Source: AP-15 sp963700195
Lineage (GTDB): Bacteria; Pseudomonadota; Alphaproteobacteria; ATCC43930; CGMCC-115725
NCBI GenBank assembly: GCA_963700195.1
Contig: CAVOWQ010000010.1
Coordinates: 124,001 to 188,000, forward strand
Direction: 5' to 3'
DNA length: 64,000 bases
Shown here: positions 63,230 through 64,000 of the stretch, piece by piece
Numbering within the stretch: position 1 is the first letter of the stretch
Layout: every line of letters begins with the position of its first letter
Made by a program: the position numbers and the translations under genes
Notes under the pieces: generated by a model
Databases searched by the model: none
Told to the model about the DNA's origin: nothing
What the model saw: the letters and a program-made list of their open reading frames with translations, nothing else

Positions 63230-64000
63230 CAATAGACTTCGGCGTAGCGGGCGCAGAGTTCTGCCGCCGAAAGGCCGGCGACCTTCTCCGCCTCGACACG
63301 CTTGAACCGCATGTAGGCGTCGAAATGGGTCGGGCCGAACCAGCCGGCCACCGTCTCGTTGGCGGCGAGCCGGTCAAGCGCCTCGGGAAGGGAATGCGGC
63401 AGGTGCTCCGGCGGCCCGGATGTCGGCAACTCCAGCCCGCGGCGGATTCCCTCGACCCCGGCGAAGATCACCGCCCCGAGCGAAAGATAGGGGCTTGCGG
63501 CAGCATCGGTGGCGCGGAACTCGACATGGAACTGGCGCCTCACCTCGTCCGCAGTCGCGGCGGCGAAGGTCGGGCAGATGCGCAGAGTGGCGCCGCGGTC
63601 CTGGCGCACCAGATCGATCACGGTCGGCGCCCAGGCATTTGGCGTCAGCCGAAGGTAGGAGACCGGCGAGGGCGCGGTGATCGCGCAGATCGCCGGCATA
63701 TGGTGCAGCACGCCGGCGCAGAAGTGCTTCGCCGGCTTGCTGAGCTCCATCGGCTCGCCGGGGGCGTGGGTCGCCGGCCGGCCCGCGGCATCGACCAAGC
63801 TCATATGGATGTGCACGCCGTTGCCGACCAGCTCGGGGTCGGGCTTTGGCGAGAAGATCACGCGGTGCCCCAGCCGATGCGCGGTGGCGCGCGCCATCTC
63901 GCGGGTGATGACCGCGTGGTCGGCGGCGGTCAGCGCCGGTTGCGGCATGACCGTCACCTCGAACTGGCGCGGGCCGTATTCGGCGAGAAACGTGTCCGGA
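63229..64000 (-). CDS. Glutamine-synthetase-family ligase (GlnA/PuuA-like), C-terminal part
   Basis: Runs off the window's right edge; about 256 residues are visible. It begins (in window) DTFLAEYGPRQFEVTVMPQP, then TAADHAVITREMARATAHRL, the glutamate-binding FSPKP..VGNGVHIHMSL, the ammonia/ATP-site region CAITAPSPVSYLRLTPNAWAP and RICPTFA..FHVEFRATDAAASPYL. This is the GS catalytic barrel. The loop SYLRLTPNAWAP and operon with N-formylglutamate amidohydrolase and a cysteine hydrolase favour a gamma-glutamyl-amine ligase over housekeeping GlnA. It is the first of three overlapping genes in view. Confidence 0.88.
   Translation of the reverse strand, partial: PDTFLAEYGPRQFEVTVMPQPALTAADHAVITREMARATAHRLGHRVIFSPKPDPELVGNGVHIHMSLVDAAGRPATHAPGEPMELSKPAKHFCAGVLHHMPAICAITAPSPVSYLRLTPNAWAPTVIDLVRQDRGATLRICPTFAAATADEVRRQFHVEFRATDAAASPYLSLGAVIFAGVEGIRRGLELPTSGPPEHLPHSLPEALDRLAANETVAGWFGPTHFDAYMRFKRVEAEKVAGLSAAELCARYAEVY

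Overview
The window is GC-rich, densely packed DNA from an alphaproteobacterium, most likely of the Rhodospirillales/Rhizobiales type. This rests on family resemblance only: type II homoserine kinase beside RNase HI, a YqgE/AlgH protein, an M16 peptidase overlapping threonine synthase, trpB-trpA, DUF5681, ISNCY and IS21 debris, and alphaproteobacterial-style GC-rich palindromic repeats. No rRNA, CRISPR or phage module is visible. One tRNA gene, tRNA-Leu(GAG), is present.

Layout. (1) 1-3.0 kb: the tail of a histidine kinase that stops after its phosphoacceptor region, two branched-chain-amino-acid-type ABC ATPases, and an ADP-heptose pair (gmhA and a HAD phosphatase whose nucleotidyltransferase half is reduced to a stub). 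(2) 3.1-10.1 kb, mostly housekeeping: a double-CDGSH protein coupled to a lipoprotein, thrB, rnhA, a peroxiredoxin, yqgE, a GNAT acetyltransferase, an M16 peptidase and thrC. (3) 10.1-25.1 kb: a polytopic GT-C-like protein, an HpaB-type monooxygenase, trpB/trpA, an orphan molybdenum hydroxylase large subunit, a broken FAD oxidoreductase, lipB, tRNA-Leu, isovaleryl-CoA dehydrogenase, RidA and a secreted glutamic peptidase. (4) 25.6-37.1 kb: an exported class II aldolase, then an AT-richer surface-glycan island (methyltransferase-GT2 fusion, GtrA, sugar epimerase, three polytopic glycosyltransferase-like genes, esterase) bordered by an IS21 transposase scrap and an oxidoreductase scrap. (5) 37.1-48.5 kb: glutathione reductase, a flavin oxidoreductase, ElaA, a secreted LVIVD-type protein with a small Cys-rich exported peptide, a LigJ-like hydratase, a berberine-type FAD oxidase, a methyltransferase and a sterol-desaturase-family hydroxylase. 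(6) 48.5-57.1 kb, rearranged: DUF5681, broken SnoaL-like gene, ISNCY remnant, a CmcJ/NvfI-type oxidoreductase and a second 3'-only copy 4.8 kb away. Between the copies lies a redox module (cytochrome b, sulfite-oxidase-like molybdoenzyme, PRC-barrel protein, TetR regulator, TIGR04282 transferase). (7) 57.1-64 kb: greB, MmgE/PrpD, a BisC-type molybdoenzyme, then isochorismatase-like hydrolase, N-formylglutamate amidohydrolase and a glutamine-synthetase-like ligase in one overlapping operon.

The most striking overall property is the number of genes broken by single-base shifts. At least twelve loci (lipB, ivd, bisC and others) read through cleanly if one base is removed or added, and most are +1. 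This suggests either residual sequencing error or recent widespread gene decay. The strongest structural observation is the duplicated CmcJ/NvfI 3' end around a redox operon, together with two near-identical 20-bp palindromes (17 of 20 matching) that may be operators of the local TetR protein.
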